Notes under the pieces: model-generated
Database searches by the model: none
Told to the model about the DNA's origin: nothing
What the model saw: the letters and a program-made list of their open reading frames with translations, nothing else
DNA from: Pseudomonas inefficax
GTDB taxonomy: Bacteria; Pseudomonadota; Gammaproteobacteria; Pseudomonadales; Pseudomonadaceae
NCBI RefSeq assembly: GCF_900277125.1
Contig: NZ_OPYN01000164.1
Location: 227,874 to 291,873 of the forward strand
DNA length: 64,000 nucleotides
Direction of reading: 5' to 3'
Shown here: positions 43,287-50,974 of the stretch, piece by piece
Layout: every line of letters starts with the position of its first letter
How positions within the stretch are numbered: the stretch's first letter is position 1
Made by a program: the position numbers and the translations under genes

Positions 43287-43333
43287 GAGGGTGTGTTGAG
43301 GGTTCGATAATCGCCCACTTTCCGGGTGCAGCG

Positions 43334-43354
43334 GTTTAGTCCAATTGACTAAAC
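43334..43354. promoter_or_regulatory. Inverted repeat GTTTAGTC-N5-GACTAAAC before aroQ
   Basis: Two perfect 8-bp arms around CAATT, 55 bases before the aroQ start; a further ACTAAAC half-like copy lies at 43372-43378. This is a typical operator for a dimeric repressor such as TetR or IclR family, suggesting that the AroQ-AroE pair is inducible rather than housekeeping. Confidence 0.55.
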
Positions 43355-43409
43355 TAACCAGGCGGTACAAAACTAAACGCATCCAACAACAACAAAGCGA
43401 TGCCCCGTC

Positions 43410-43859
43410 ATGAAGCCCATTATTCTCGTGCTCAACGGCCCTAACCTGAACATGCTGGGCACCCGTGAGCCTGCACAATACGGCTACGAAACCCTCGCCG
43501 ACCTGGCCAAGGGCTGTGCCGATACCGCCCATGCCCACGGCCTGGAAATCGAATTCCGTCAAACCAACCATGAAGGCGAACTGATCGACTGGATCCATGC
43601 CGCCCGTGGCCGCTGCGCCGGCATCGTGATCAACCCCGGTGCCTGGACTCACACTTCGGTGGCCATTCGCGATGCCCTGGTAGCCAGCGAAGTGCCGGTC
43701 ATCGAAGTGCACCTGTCCAACGTGCACAAGCGCGAACCGTTCCGTCACCTGTCGTTCGTATCGTCCGTCGCCGTCGGGGTCATCTGCGGCCTGGGCAGCC
43801 ATGGCTACCGCATGGCCCTCAGCCACTTCGCCGAAATGCTGCAGGAGCACAGCGCATGA
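43410..43859 (+). CDS. aroQ: Type II 3-dehydroquinate dehydratase
   Basis: Full-length type II enzyme (149 residues): LNGPNLNMLGTREPAQYG carries the catalytic loop with Arg and Tyr, NPGAWTHTS and EVHLSNVHKREPFRH the remaining active-site motifs with the catalytic His. It interconverts 3-dehydroquinate and 3-dehydroshikimate. Adjacent to a shikimate/quinate dehydrogenase gene with 4-base overlap and behind an operator-like repeat, it probably serves quinate/shikimate use rather than the core aromatic pathway; Pseudomonas usually has several AroQ copies. Confidence 0.9.
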   Translation: MKPIILVLNGPNLNMLGTREPAQYGYETLADLAKGCADTAHAHGLEIEFRQTNHEGELIDWIHAARGRCAGIVINPGAWTHTSVAIRDALVASEVPVIEVHLSNVHKREPFRHLSFVSSVAVGVICGLGSHGYRMALSHFAEMLQEHSA

Positions 43860-44704
43860 GCCAGCAGGCCATCCTCGCCGGCCTCATCGGCCGCGGCATC
43901 CAGCTCTCGCGCACCCCAGCCCTGCACGAACACGAAGGTGATGCCCAGGCGCTGCGCTACCTGTATCGGCTGATCGATGCCGACCAGTTGCAACTGGACG
44001 ACAACGCCCTGCCCGGCTTGCTCGACGCCGCCCAGCACACCGGTTTCACCGGGCTCAACATCACCTACCCGTTCAAGCAGGCGATCCTGCCGTTGCTCGA
44101 CGAACTGTCGGACGAAGCCCGCGGCATCGGCGCGGTGAACACCGTGGTGCTCAAGGACGGCAAGCGGGTTGGCCACAACACCGACTGCCTGGGCTTTGCC
44201 GAAGGCTTGCGTCGTGGCCTGCCGGATGTGGCACGGCGCCAAGTAGTGCAGATGGGTGCCGGTGGTGCAGGCTCGGCCGTCGCCCATGCCTTGCTGGGTG
44301 AAGGGGTCGAGCGGCTGGTACTGTTCGAAGTGGACGCGGCCCGGGCGCAGGCCCTGGTGGACAACCTGAATGGCCATTTCGGTGCCGGGCGTGCCGTGCT
44401 CGGCACCGACCTGGCCACGGCCCTGGCCGAGGCGGACGGGCTGGTCAACACCACGCCGGTGGGCATGGCCAAGCTGCCGGGCACACCGCTGCCGGTGGAG
44501 CTGCTGCATGCGCGCCTGTGGGTGGCGGAAATCATCTACTTCCCGCTGGAGACCGAACTGCTGCGCGCTGCCCGGGCACTGGGCTGCCGCACCCTGGATG
44601 GCAGCAACATGGCCGTTTTCCAGGCGGTGAAGGCGTTCGAACTATTCAGCGGGCGCCAGGCGGATGCGGAGCGGATGCAGGCGCATTTTGCCAGTTTCAC
44701 CTGA
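43856..44704 (+). CDS. aroE: Shikimate/quinate dehydrogenase (AroE family)
   Basis: AroE-family oxidoreductase of 282 residues. Substrate-domain LSRTPALHEHEG, the catalytic Lys in NITYPFKQ and Asp in NTDCLGF, then the cofactor fold QMGAGGAGSAVAHALL followed by acidic FEVDAARA, which favours NAD over NADP and thereby suggests a catabolic quinate/shikimate dehydrogenase. Overlaps aroQ by ATGA. Housekeeping AroE usually prefers NADP (Asn-Arg-Thr after this strand), a pattern absent here. Confidence 0.85.
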   Translation: MSQQAILAGLIGRGIQLSRTPALHEHEGDAQALRYLYRLIDADQLQLDDNALPGLLDAAQHTGFTGLNITYPFKQAILPLLDELSDEARGIGAVNTVVLKDGKRVGHNTDCLGFAEGLRRGLPDVARRQVVQMGAGGAGSAVAHALLGEGVERLVLFEVDAARAQALVDNLNGHFGAGRAVLGTDLATALAEADGLVNTTPVGMAKLPGTPLPVELLHARLWVAEIIYFPLETELLRAARALGCRTLDGSNMAVFQAVKAFELFSGRQADAERMQAHFASFT

Positions 44705-44719
44705 CGGATCGGTGTTGGC

Positions 44720-44812
44720 TTCTTCGCGGGTAAACCCGCTCCCACAGGGTTCGCACAGTCTGCAAGCGGTGCAGTACCTGTGGGAGCGGGCAAGCCCGCG
44801 AAGAGGCCGGCA
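44720..44812. repeat. REP/BIME inverted pair (GGGTTTACCCGC type)
   Basis: Convergent TTCGCGGGTAAACCCGCTCCCACAGGG units between the convergent aroE and redoxin genes. Confidence 0.88.
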
Positions 44813-44820
44813 CAGACAAC

Positions 44821-45351
44821 TCATCCTTTCTCATCCAGCAACGCCTGTATCACCTGCTCCTGCCCACCATAATCCCCTTCGCCAAAGTGCACATGGCGCA
44901 CCTGCCCCTTGCGGTCGACAAAGTAGTGTGCCGGCCAGAACTGGTTGCCCCAGGCATTCCACACCTTGTAGTCGTTATCCACCGCCACCGGGTAACCGAT
45001 CCCCAGCCTGGCCACCTTGTCACGCAAGGTGCCCACATCGTGCTCGTAGTCATACTCCGGGGTGTGCACACCGACCACCACCAGACCCTGGTCGGCATAG
45101 CGCCGCGCCCATTCGTTCACATGCGGCAGGCTGCGTCGGCAGTTGATGCAGTCCCAGGTCCAGAAGTCCACCAGCACCACCTTGCCCTTGAGCCCGGGGC
45201 CATCCAGCGGCGCCGAGTTCAGCCACTGGCTGGCGCCCGACAGCGACGGCATGGCACCGTAGCTGTCGCGGGCCATCAGGTGCCCGGCCAGGCCCAGGCC
45301 GGCCAGCACCACCGCAATTCCGCCAACCAACAAGCGGCGATCAATTTTCAT
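44821..45351 (-). CDS. Membrane-anchored thioredoxin-fold protein (TlpA/DipZ C-terminal-like)
   Basis: A 176-residue redoxin with an N-terminal anchor or signal helix (LLVGGIAVVLAGLGLAGHL). The thioredoxin fold has the CxxC site in VDFWTWDCINCRR and the cis-Pro region FWPAHYFVDRKG. WDCINC is typical of redoxins fused to CcdA/DipZ; here the domain is alone. It would act as a periplasmic thiol reductant or oxidant. It starts within the last 11 bases of the DUF2790 gene, so the two form an operon divergent from the two-component system. Confidence 0.83.
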   Translation of the reverse strand: MKIDRRLLVGGIAVVLAGLGLAGHLMARDSYGAMPSLSGASQWLNSAPLDGPGLKGKVVLVDFWTWDCINCRRSLPHVNEWARRYADQGLVVVGVHTPEYDYEHDVGTLRDKVARLGIGYPVAVDNDYKVWNAWGNQFWPAHYFVDRKGQVRHVHFGEGDYGGQEQVIQALLDEKG

Positions 45352-45616
45352 GGCAACCGCCGGTGGCGTAGGTACGGTACTGCACGCTCTGCTGCTGGCC
45401 CTTGGAGTCGAGGTAGTCCATGCGGGTGTTCACCAGGCCGCAGGCGTCGCTCTGGTCATCCTGTATCGACAGCACTTTCTTCACATCCAGGTTATCACCG
45501 TAGCGGTACTGCATGACCCCGGAATCGTCCATCGGCATGGTGGAAGCCTGAGCGGCAATGGCGCCGAAGCCGAGCACGGCGAACAGGGTGGCACGGGCGA
45601 AGGTGTTGAAGTTCAT
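45341..45616 (-). CDS. DUF2790 family periplasmic protein
   Basis: A 91-residue secreted protein with signal peptide ending AAQA near residue 25. The mature part (YRYGDNLDVKKVLSIQDDQSDACGLVNTRMDYLDSKG and a final CHEN) is a DUF2790 domain with two cysteines, probably disulfide-bonded. Members are common in Pseudomonas and some have been linked to copper or other stress responses. GGAGAG lies before ATG 45616. It lies divergently from the response regulator, with a GATACA repeat between them. Confidence 0.78.
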   Translation of the reverse strand: MNFNTFARATLFAVLGFGAIAAQASTMPMDDSGVMQYRYGDNLDVKKVLSIQDDQSDACGLVNTRMDYLDSKGQQQSVQYRTYATGGCHEN

Positions 45617-45749
45617 GGCATCTCTCCTGGTAACGCTTGAGGGTGGGGAGTTGTGCTCCCCGGTCGAGAGCCATTTCACGCCGGCCAGGTATCCCGCATG
45701 TGTCGCCCGAAGCTGTGATGTGCTTCCTCCTGTGTCTGTACATATGCCA

Positions 45750-45765
45750 GATACACTGCAATACA
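45750..45765. promoter_or_regulatory. GATACA direct repeat, site 1 (regulator/DUF2790)
   Basis: GATACA-CTGC-AATACA: two half-sites with 10-bp spacing in the divergent region between DUF2790 and the response regulator, 70 bases before the latter. The same pattern lies at 48015-48030 and 51577-51592. Direct repeats one helical turn apart are the usual OmpR-family binding mode. Confidence 0.55.
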
Positions 45766-45834
45766 AAGCCCCGCAGGCAAGCGCGAACGCGCTCGGTACA
45801 CTGCGCCCATCCCTTTTGCACAGGAACGCAGCGC

Positions 45835-46575
45835 ATGGAACATGTCGATCACATCCTGATCGTCGACGACGACCGCGAAATCCGCGAACTGGTCGGCAAC
45901 TACCTGAAGAAGAACGGCCTGCGCACCAGCATCGTCGCCGACGGCCGGCAGATGCGCGCCTTTCTCGAAGCCAACAGCGTGGACCTGATCGTCCTCGACA
46001 TCATGATGCCCGGCGACGACGGCTTGCTGTTGTGCCGCGAACTGCGCGCCGGCAAGCACCGCAATACCCCGGTGCTGATGCTGACCGCCCGCAACGACGA
46101 AACCGACCGTATCATCGGCCTGGAAATGGGCGCCGACGATTACCTGACCAAGCCGTTCTCGGCCCGCGAACTGCTGGCCCGTATCAACGCCGTGCTGCGC
46201 CGCACGCGCATGCTGCCGCCCAACCTGACCATCAGCGAAAGCAGCCGCCTGCTCGGCTTCGGCCAGTGGCGGCTGGACACCACCGCGCGCCATCTGCTCG
46301 ACAGCGAAGGCACCCTGGTAGCCCTGAGTGGTGCCGAATACCGCCTGCTACGGGTGTTTCTCGACCACCCGCAGCGGGTACTCAGCCGTGAACAGTTGCT
46401 CAACCTGACCCAAGGCCGCGAAGCCGACATCTTCGACCGTTCCATCGACCTGCTGGTCAGCCGCCTGCGCCAGCGCCTGGGTGACGACGCGCGCGAGCCC
46501 AGCTGCATCAAGACCGTGCGCAGCGAGGGCTACGTGTTCTCGCTGCCGGTGCAACTGCTCGAGTCGCCATCATGA
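45835..46575 (+). CDS. OmpR-family response regulator
   Basis: Response regulator of 246 residues. The receiver has the acidic pair DDD near residue 11, phospho-acceptor Asp in LIVLDIMMPGDDG and the switch Lys in YLTKPFSA; the C-terminal winged helix ends in RQRLGDDAREPSCIKTVRSEGYVFS. Overlaps the kinase by ATGA. The redoxin next door recalls the copper-responsive DsbR/DsbS type, but the signal is not proven. It is the natural candidate to bind the GATACA repeats. Confidence 0.88.
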   Translation: MEHVDHILIVDDDREIRELVGNYLKKNGLRTSIVADGRQMRAFLEANSVDLIVLDIMMPGDDGLLLCRELRAGKHRNTPVLMLTARNDETDRIIGLEMGADDYLTKPFSARELLARINAVLRRTRMLPPNLTISESSRLLGFGQWRLDTTARHLLDSEGTLVALSGAEYRLLRVFLDHPQRVLSREQLLNLTQGREADIFDRSIDLLVSRLRQRLGDDAREPSCIKTVRSEGYVFSLPVQLLESPS

Positions 46576-47858
46576 AGTGGCCACGTACCCTGGCCTCGCG
46601 CCTGGCACTGATCTTCTTCACCGGCCTGGTGCTGGCCTACGGACTGTCGTTTGGTCTGCAGGCGTACGAACGCTACATCAGCAGCCGCTCGATGATGCTC
46701 AGCACCCTGGAGCAGGACGTGGCCACCTCGGTGGCCATCCTCGACCGCCTGCCTGCGGCCGAACGCGCCGCGTGGTTGCCGCGCCTGGAGCGGCGTACCT
46801 ACCGCTACCGGCTGGACCAGGGCCTGGCGGGCGAAGCCATGCCGACCAGCGACCCGCCCATGGCCGCCGACTCGATCGTCAAGGCCATTGGTGCCGACTA
46901 TCGCCTGTCCTTCCAGGAAATCCCCGGCCCGAATGCGCACTTCCAGGCACATCTGACCCTGGCCGATGGTGCACCGCTGACCATCGACGTAACCCCATCG
47001 CCGGTCCCTGTGGCACGTTGGCTGCCCGTGGTCCTGCTGATCCAGTTGGCCGTGCTGTTGCTGTGCACCTGGCTGGCGGTACGCCTGGCGATCGGCCCGC
47101 TGACCCGCCTGGCCCGCGCGGTGGACAACCTCGACCCGGACAAGCCTGGCGTAAAACTGGATGAAAGCGGCCCGCGCGAGGTGCGCTACGCCGCCGCGGC
47201 CTTCAACGCCCTGCAGGCGCGCATCGCTGCCTATCTCAAGGAACGCATGCAGTTGCTGGCGGCCATTTCCCACGACCTGCAAACGCCGATCACGCGCATG
47301 AAGCTGCGTGTCGAAGTGATGGACGAAGGGGTGGAAAAGGACAAGCTGTGGAGCGACCTTGGCGAGATGGAACACCTGGTGCGTGAAGGCGTGGCCTATG
47401 CCCGCAGCATGGACACCAGCACCGAGGCACCGTGCCGGGTCAACCTCGATGCGTTCCTCGACAGCCTGGTGTTCGACTACCAGGACAGTGGCGCCCAGGT
47501 CGAGCGCCATGGCAGCAGCGGCAGCCTGCTGGAAACCCGCCCGCATGCACTGCGCCGGGTGCTGGTGAACCTGGTGGACAACGCCCTCAAGTTTGCCGGT
47601 GCTGCCGAGCTGGAGGTATGTCGCGAGGGTGACCTGACCGTGATCCGCGTGCTCGACAACGGGCCAGGCATACCCGGTGACGAACTGGATGAAGTGCTCA
47701 AGCCGTTCTATCGCGTGGAAGGCTCACGCAACCGCAGTACCGGCGGTACCGGACTGGGGTTGGCGATTGCCCACCAGCTGATCCAGGCCATGGGCGGTCG
47801 ACTGACCCTGAGTAACCGCGCAAGCGGCGGGCTGTGCGCGCAGATCGAACTCAAATGA
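46572..47858 (+). CDS. Sensor histidine kinase
   Basis: Kinase of 428 residues with two membrane helices (about residues 10-30 and 148-170) around a periplasmic sensor of about 115 residues, a HAMP linker (AIGPLTRLARAVDNL), a DHp domain with phospho-His in AISHDLQTPITRMKL, and an HATPase domain with N box LVNLVDNALKFA, G1 LDNGPGIP and G2 GGTGLGLAIA. All catalytic elements are intact. It pairs with the regulator encoded just before it. The sensor region has no obvious metal-binding cluster by eye. Confidence 0.9.
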   Translation: MKWPRTLASRLALIFFTGLVLAYGLSFGLQAYERYISSRSMMLSTLEQDVATSVAILDRLPAAERAAWLPRLERRTYRYRLDQGLAGEAMPTSDPPMAADSIVKAIGADYRLSFQEIPGPNAHFQAHLTLADGAPLTIDVTPSPVPVARWLPVVLLIQLAVLLLCTWLAVRLAIGPLTRLARAVDNLDPDKPGVKLDESGPREVRYAAAAFNALQARIAAYLKERMQLLAAISHDLQTPITRMKLRVEVMDEGVEKDKLWSDLGEMEHLVREGVAYARSMDTSTEAPCRVNLDAFLDSLVFDYQDSGAQVERHGSSGSLLETRPHALRRVLVNLVDNALKFAGAAELEVCREGDLTVIRVLDNGPGIPGDELDEVLKPFYRVEGSRNRSTGGTGLGLAIAHQLIQAMGGRLTLSNRASGGLCAQIELK

Positions 47859-47874
47859 ATGGCTCGCAGTCCTT

Positions 47875-47992
47875 TGTAGGAGCGGCCTTGTGTCGCGATC
47901 GGGCCGCAAAGCGGCCCCGGCAATTTATGCTGCGAAGCTGAAAACCTGGGGCCGCTTTGCGGCCCGATCGCGACACAAGGCCGCTCCTACAG
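47875..47992. repeat. REP/BIME inverted pair (GGCCTTGTGTCGCGA type)
   Basis: Convergent TGTAGGAGCGGCCTTGTG units after the kinase gene. Confidence 0.9.
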
Positions 47993-48014
47993 GGAATGCG
48001 GCGCTTGAGCGACT

Positions 48015-48030
48015 TCTACAATCCGATACA
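48015..48030. promoter_or_regulatory. GATACA direct repeat, site 2 (ferric-reductase/DoxX)
   Basis: TCTACA-ATCC-GATACA: half-sites with the same 10-bp spacing, 84 bases before the ferric-reductase-like gene at 48114 and in the same orientation as site 1 relative to the gene. Confidence 0.45.
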
Positions 48031-48113
48031 CAACCCCACCACCGCCGACACACTGCAGATACCCCACCCCCACACACTCCCGGTTACATAACCACACCCC
48101 GGGAGCCTCCCTG

Positions 48114-48749
48114 ATGAAACCCCTCACCCTTCCCTCCGGCTGGAGGCTGTTCGCCACGCTGGCCGGCCTGACCCTGGCGATGACCGCCGTGGTGCTGGCC
48201 AGCCAACCTGATCCGGACGGCCTGCGCAGCGCGATCCGTGCCACTGCGCGCAGCTCCTTCGCGCTATTCCTGCTGGCCTTCCTGGCCTCGTCGCTGGTGA
48301 CCTTGCTGCCTGGCACCAGCAGCCGCCGCATCCTGCAGGAACGGCGCTACCTGGGGTTGGCATTCGCCTTTTCCCACACCGTGCATGGGGTACTGATCTA
48401 CCGCTACGCCCAGCAATTCCCCGAGCTGTTCTGGGCCGGCCGCACACTCACCTCCAGCCTGCCCGGCACCCTCGGCTATCTGTCCCTGCTGCTGCTCACC
48501 ATCACCTCGTTCAAGGCCCCGATGCGCCTGTTGGGTGGCCGTGCCTGGCAGGCGCTGCACAGCACCGGCATGTGGGCACTGGCCGCGGTGTTCTGCCTGT
48601 CGTTCTACAAACGCATCCCCATGGGTGGCTGGTACCCGCTGGCGTTCGCCCTGATGTTCAGCGCCATCGCCGTCAAGCTCACCGCCAAGCTGGCCCGCCA
48701 GCAACGCCGTAACGCCCGTGTACTTCCTGAAGAGAGAAAACCAGCATGA
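48114..48749 (+). CDS. Ferric-reductase-like transmembrane protein
   Basis: Membrane protein of 211 residues with about six helices. The histidines in LAFAFSHTVHGVLIYR and WQALHSTGMWALAAVF fit a bis-haem b bundle of the ferric reductase/MsrQ/YedZ type. It probably carries electrons across the membrane to a periplasmic partner. It overlaps the DoxX gene by ATGA, so both are translated together. A GATACA repeat upstream ties it to the two-component system; the electron acceptor is not known. Confidence 0.78.
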   Translation: MKPLTLPSGWRLFATLAGLTLAMTAVVLASQPDPDGLRSAIRATARSSFALFLLAFLASSLVTLLPGTSSRRILQERRYLGLAFAFSHTVHGVLIYRYAQQFPELFWAGRTLTSSLPGTLGYLSLLLLTITSFKAPMRLLGGRAWQALHSTGMWALAAVFCLSFYKRIPMGGWYPLAFALMFSAIAVKLTAKLARQQRRNARVLPEERKPA

Positions 48750-49234
48750 CCACCTTGACCCGCACCCTGACCACCTTCGACCGTTTCGGTACCTGGAGCG
48801 CCGACCTGCCGTTGCGGCTGTTCCTGGCCTGGGAATTTTTCGAATCCGGCTGGGAGAAATTCAATGGCAGCAACTGGTTCGCCGACCTGCAAGCGAACTT
48901 CCCGTTCCCCTTCAACCTGCTACCTGCAGAGCTGAACTGGCAGCTGTCGATGTGGGCGGAGCTGATCCTGCCGTTATTGCTGTTGCTGGGGCTCGGTACC
49001 CGGCTGGCCTCATTGGGGCTAATGGTGGTGACCGTGGTGGCGATCGCCGCGGTGCATTGGCCGGCGCACTGGTCGAGCCTGGCCGAGCTGGCCCAAGGGT
49101 ATGCGATTACCGACCAGGGCTTTGGCAACTTCAAGTTGCCGCTGATCTACCTGGTGGCGTTGCTGCCGCTGCTGCTGAAAGGGGCTGGGCGGTTGAGCCT
49201 GGATCATTGGCTGAGGGCGCGGTTCTGCAGGTGA
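48746..49234 (+). CDS. DoxX-family membrane protein
   Basis: Four-helix membrane protein of 162 residues with the DoxX wording LPLRLFLAWEFFESGWEKFNG and LPLLLLLGLGTRLASLGLM. DoxX proteins commonly accompany DUF692/DUF2063 maturase genes in HvfABCD-type loci, where the DoxX member is HvfD. Here it is on the opposite strand, converging on the HvfC gene. It is probably a redox or membrane component linked with the metallophore system. Confidence 0.8.
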   Translation: MTTLTRTLTTFDRFGTWSADLPLRLFLAWEFFESGWEKFNGSNWFADLQANFPFPFNLLPAELNWQLSMWAELILPLLLLLGLGTRLASLGLMVVTVVAIAAVHWPAHWSSLAELAQGYAITDQGFGNFKLPLIYLVALLPLLLKGAGRLSLDHWLRARFCR

Positions 49235-49243
49235 GAACGCCGG

Positions 49244-49346
49244 AGCTGCTTTGCAGCCCATCGCGACACAAGGCCGCTCCTACAGGGATCGCGTATCTCT
49301 GTAGGAGCGGCCTTGTGTCGCGATAGGGGCGCAAAGCGCCCCCCCA
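49244..49346. repeat. REP/BIME inverted pair (GGCCTTGTGTCGCGA type)
   Basis: Convergent GCAGCCCATCGCGACACAAGG units between the convergent DoxX and hvfC genes. Confidence 0.88.
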
Positions 49347-49358
49347 AAATGCCACGAT

Positions 49359-50057
49359 TCAACATGTACCGATGATAACCCCCTGCTCGCGCAGCCCCTC
49401 CAGCAGCGCCAACCCCTCTTCCACACCACCTCCCAGCGCCTCCAAACGCGCCCGCCCACTGCCCTGTTCCAGTGCCAGCAACCGGTACGCTAGCGGCGCC
49501 AAGCGTGCGAAGCGCACCTTCAACTGCGCATCGCGATAAACCAGTAACAAGGTCGGCGCCGCTGGCGCGACCGCTGGCTGGTAATCCGCCCCGATACGTT
49601 CCACCGGCCAACGATAGGCCAACACCCGCGCCACGCACGACAACAGCGGCTCCCCTTCCAGCAGGTCGCCTGCCGGGTCATGGGCCGGGTCCTCGGCATC
49701 GCTCAGATACAACTGCGCCTCGACCCACTCATAGTGCGCCAGCTCCAGCTGCCAGGGCGCGTCCAGCTCGATGCCTTGCAGGTAATCGACGAACGCTTCG
49801 GCAATCTCGGTGAACAACGGTGTCTGGCTGCGGTAATTGGCATAGAAATCTCGCACTCGGGCATGCCAGCGCTGTTCGCCCAATGCCTGGCGCATCACTG
49901 GAAAACTGCCGGCCAGCAAACCTTCGATAGCACCATAGAACAACTCTCGATAAACCTTCAGGCGCCGGGCCTCCACACCCGGCGGTGGCGCATGGCGCTG
50001 TGGGTCACGCAGGTGCCGGGCCAAGGTGTACTGCTGCTCACGCAAGGTCTCATTCAT
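49359..50057 (-). CDS. hvfC: HvfC/BufC-type RiPP maturase partner (DUF2063)
   Basis: A 232-residue protein with the DUF2063 N-terminal domain (REQQYTLARHLRDPQRHAPPPGVEARRLKVYRELFYGAIEGLLAGSFP), commonly labelled a putative DNA-binding domain. In characterised MNIO systems this protein partners the DUF692 oxidase, helping it bind and modify the precursor peptide. ATG 50057 (GGGAGGG 9 bases upstream) is preferred over ATG 50063. It overlaps hvfB by 8 bases, consistent with a stoichiometric complex. Confidence 0.85.
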   Translation of the reverse strand: MNETLREQQYTLARHLRDPQRHAPPPGVEARRLKVYRELFYGAIEGLLAGSFPVMRQALGEQRWHARVRDFYANYRSQTPLFTEIAEAFVDYLQGIELDAPWQLELAHYEWVEAQLYLSDAEDPAHDPAGDLLEGEPLLSCVARVLAYRWPVERIGADYQPAVAPAAPTLLLVYRDAQLKVRFARLAPLAYRLLALEQGSGRARLEALGGGVEEGLALLEGLREQGVIIGTC

Positions 50058-50898
50058 TTGCATGCCCTCCCGAAGCACGCTGCGCAGTGCGGATGCGCGC
50101 CGTTTCAGCGAGCAGTTCGGCCAGCGGCGGGTAGTTGAAATCACGCTCGAGTACGGTCGGTTTCACACCGAAGCGCGCACAGGCGACCGCGTACAGTGCC
50201 CACACATCTTCCTTCACCGCAGCCCCATGGGTGTCTACCTTGAGGTCCGGCGCTTCATCGTAATGGCCAGCCACGTGCATGCCGGTCACCCGCACCGGGG
50301 GCAAGCCGGCAAGGAATTCGAGGGCGTCGTAACCGTGGTTGCAGGCATTGACGAAGACGTTGTTGACGTCCAGCAGCAGGTCGCAGTCGGCCTCATCGAG
50401 TACCGCACGGATGAACTCGAGTTCGCTCATCGCCTGGTACGGCGCGGCGTAGTAGCTGATGTTTTCCACGGCAATACGCCGCTCCAGGTATTCCTGGGCC
50501 TGGCGAATCCGCGCGGCCACATGGCGCACCGCTTCGTCGGTGAATGGAATGGGCATCAGGTCGTACAGGTGCCCGTCATCGCTGCAATAGCTCAGGTGCT
50601 CGCTGTACAGGCGCACCTGGTGGCGATCGAGAAACTGGCGGGTCTGGCCAAGGAAATGGCGGTCCAGCGGCTCGCTGCCACCCAGCGACAACGACAGCCC
50701 GTGGCAGGTAATGGCAAAACGCTCGGCCAGCTGCGACAGGCCCTTGCCGTAGGCACCACCCACGGCAATCCAGTTCTCCGGTGCGCATTCGAGAAAGTCC
50801 ACGGTGCCAGCGTCCAGGGCCAGCAGTTCCGGCAACAGGCCACGGCGCAGGCCAAGCCCGGCCTGTAAAGGAACGGGGGATAAAGATGAGGGATGCAT
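50050..50898 (-). CDS. hvfB: HvfB/BufB-type multinuclear iron oxidase (MNIO, DUF692)
   Basis: DUF692 TIM-barrel protein of 282 residues. The iron ligand motifs are in place in order: ITCHGLSLSLGG, LYSEHLSY, VENISYY, LLLDVNNVFVNACNHG, GMHVAGHYDE and KVDTHGAAVKEDVW. MNIOs of the HvfB type turn cysteines of EGKCG motifs into copper-binding oxazolone/thioamide (or related heterocycle) groups. GGAGAG precedes ATG 50898. It follows the precursor gene by 76 bases with a hairpin between. Activity on this precursor is inferred from the motif match. Confidence 0.9.
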   Translation of the reverse strand: MHPSSLSPVPLQAGLGLRRGLLPELLALDAGTVDFLECAPENWIAVGGAYGKGLSQLAERFAITCHGLSLSLGGSEPLDRHFLGQTRQFLDRHQVRLYSEHLSYCSDDGHLYDLMPIPFTDEAVRHVAARIRQAQEYLERRIAVENISYYAAPYQAMSELEFIRAVLDEADCDLLLDVNNVFVNACNHGYDALEFLAGLPPVRVTGMHVAGHYDEAPDLKVDTHGAAVKEDVWALYAVACARFGVKPTVLERDFNYPPLAELLAETARIRTAQRASGGHANE

Positions 50899-50917
50899 GA
50901 ACAGCTCTCCGCAACAG

Positions 50918-50956
50918 GCACAACGCCCCACCTGACCAGCAGGAGGGGCGTTGTGC
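50918..50956 (-). other. Intercistronic stem-loop between hvfA and hvfB
   Basis: GCACAACGCCCC (50918-50929) and GGGGCGTTGTGC (50945-50956) form a perfect 12-bp stem with a 15-base loop, directly after the precursor stop and just before the maturase ribosome site. There is no U-tract, so it is more likely a processing or attenuation hairpin that keeps precursor above enzyme levels. Confidence 0.7.
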
Positions 50957-50974
50957 GGTTCATGGGCCAGGAGG

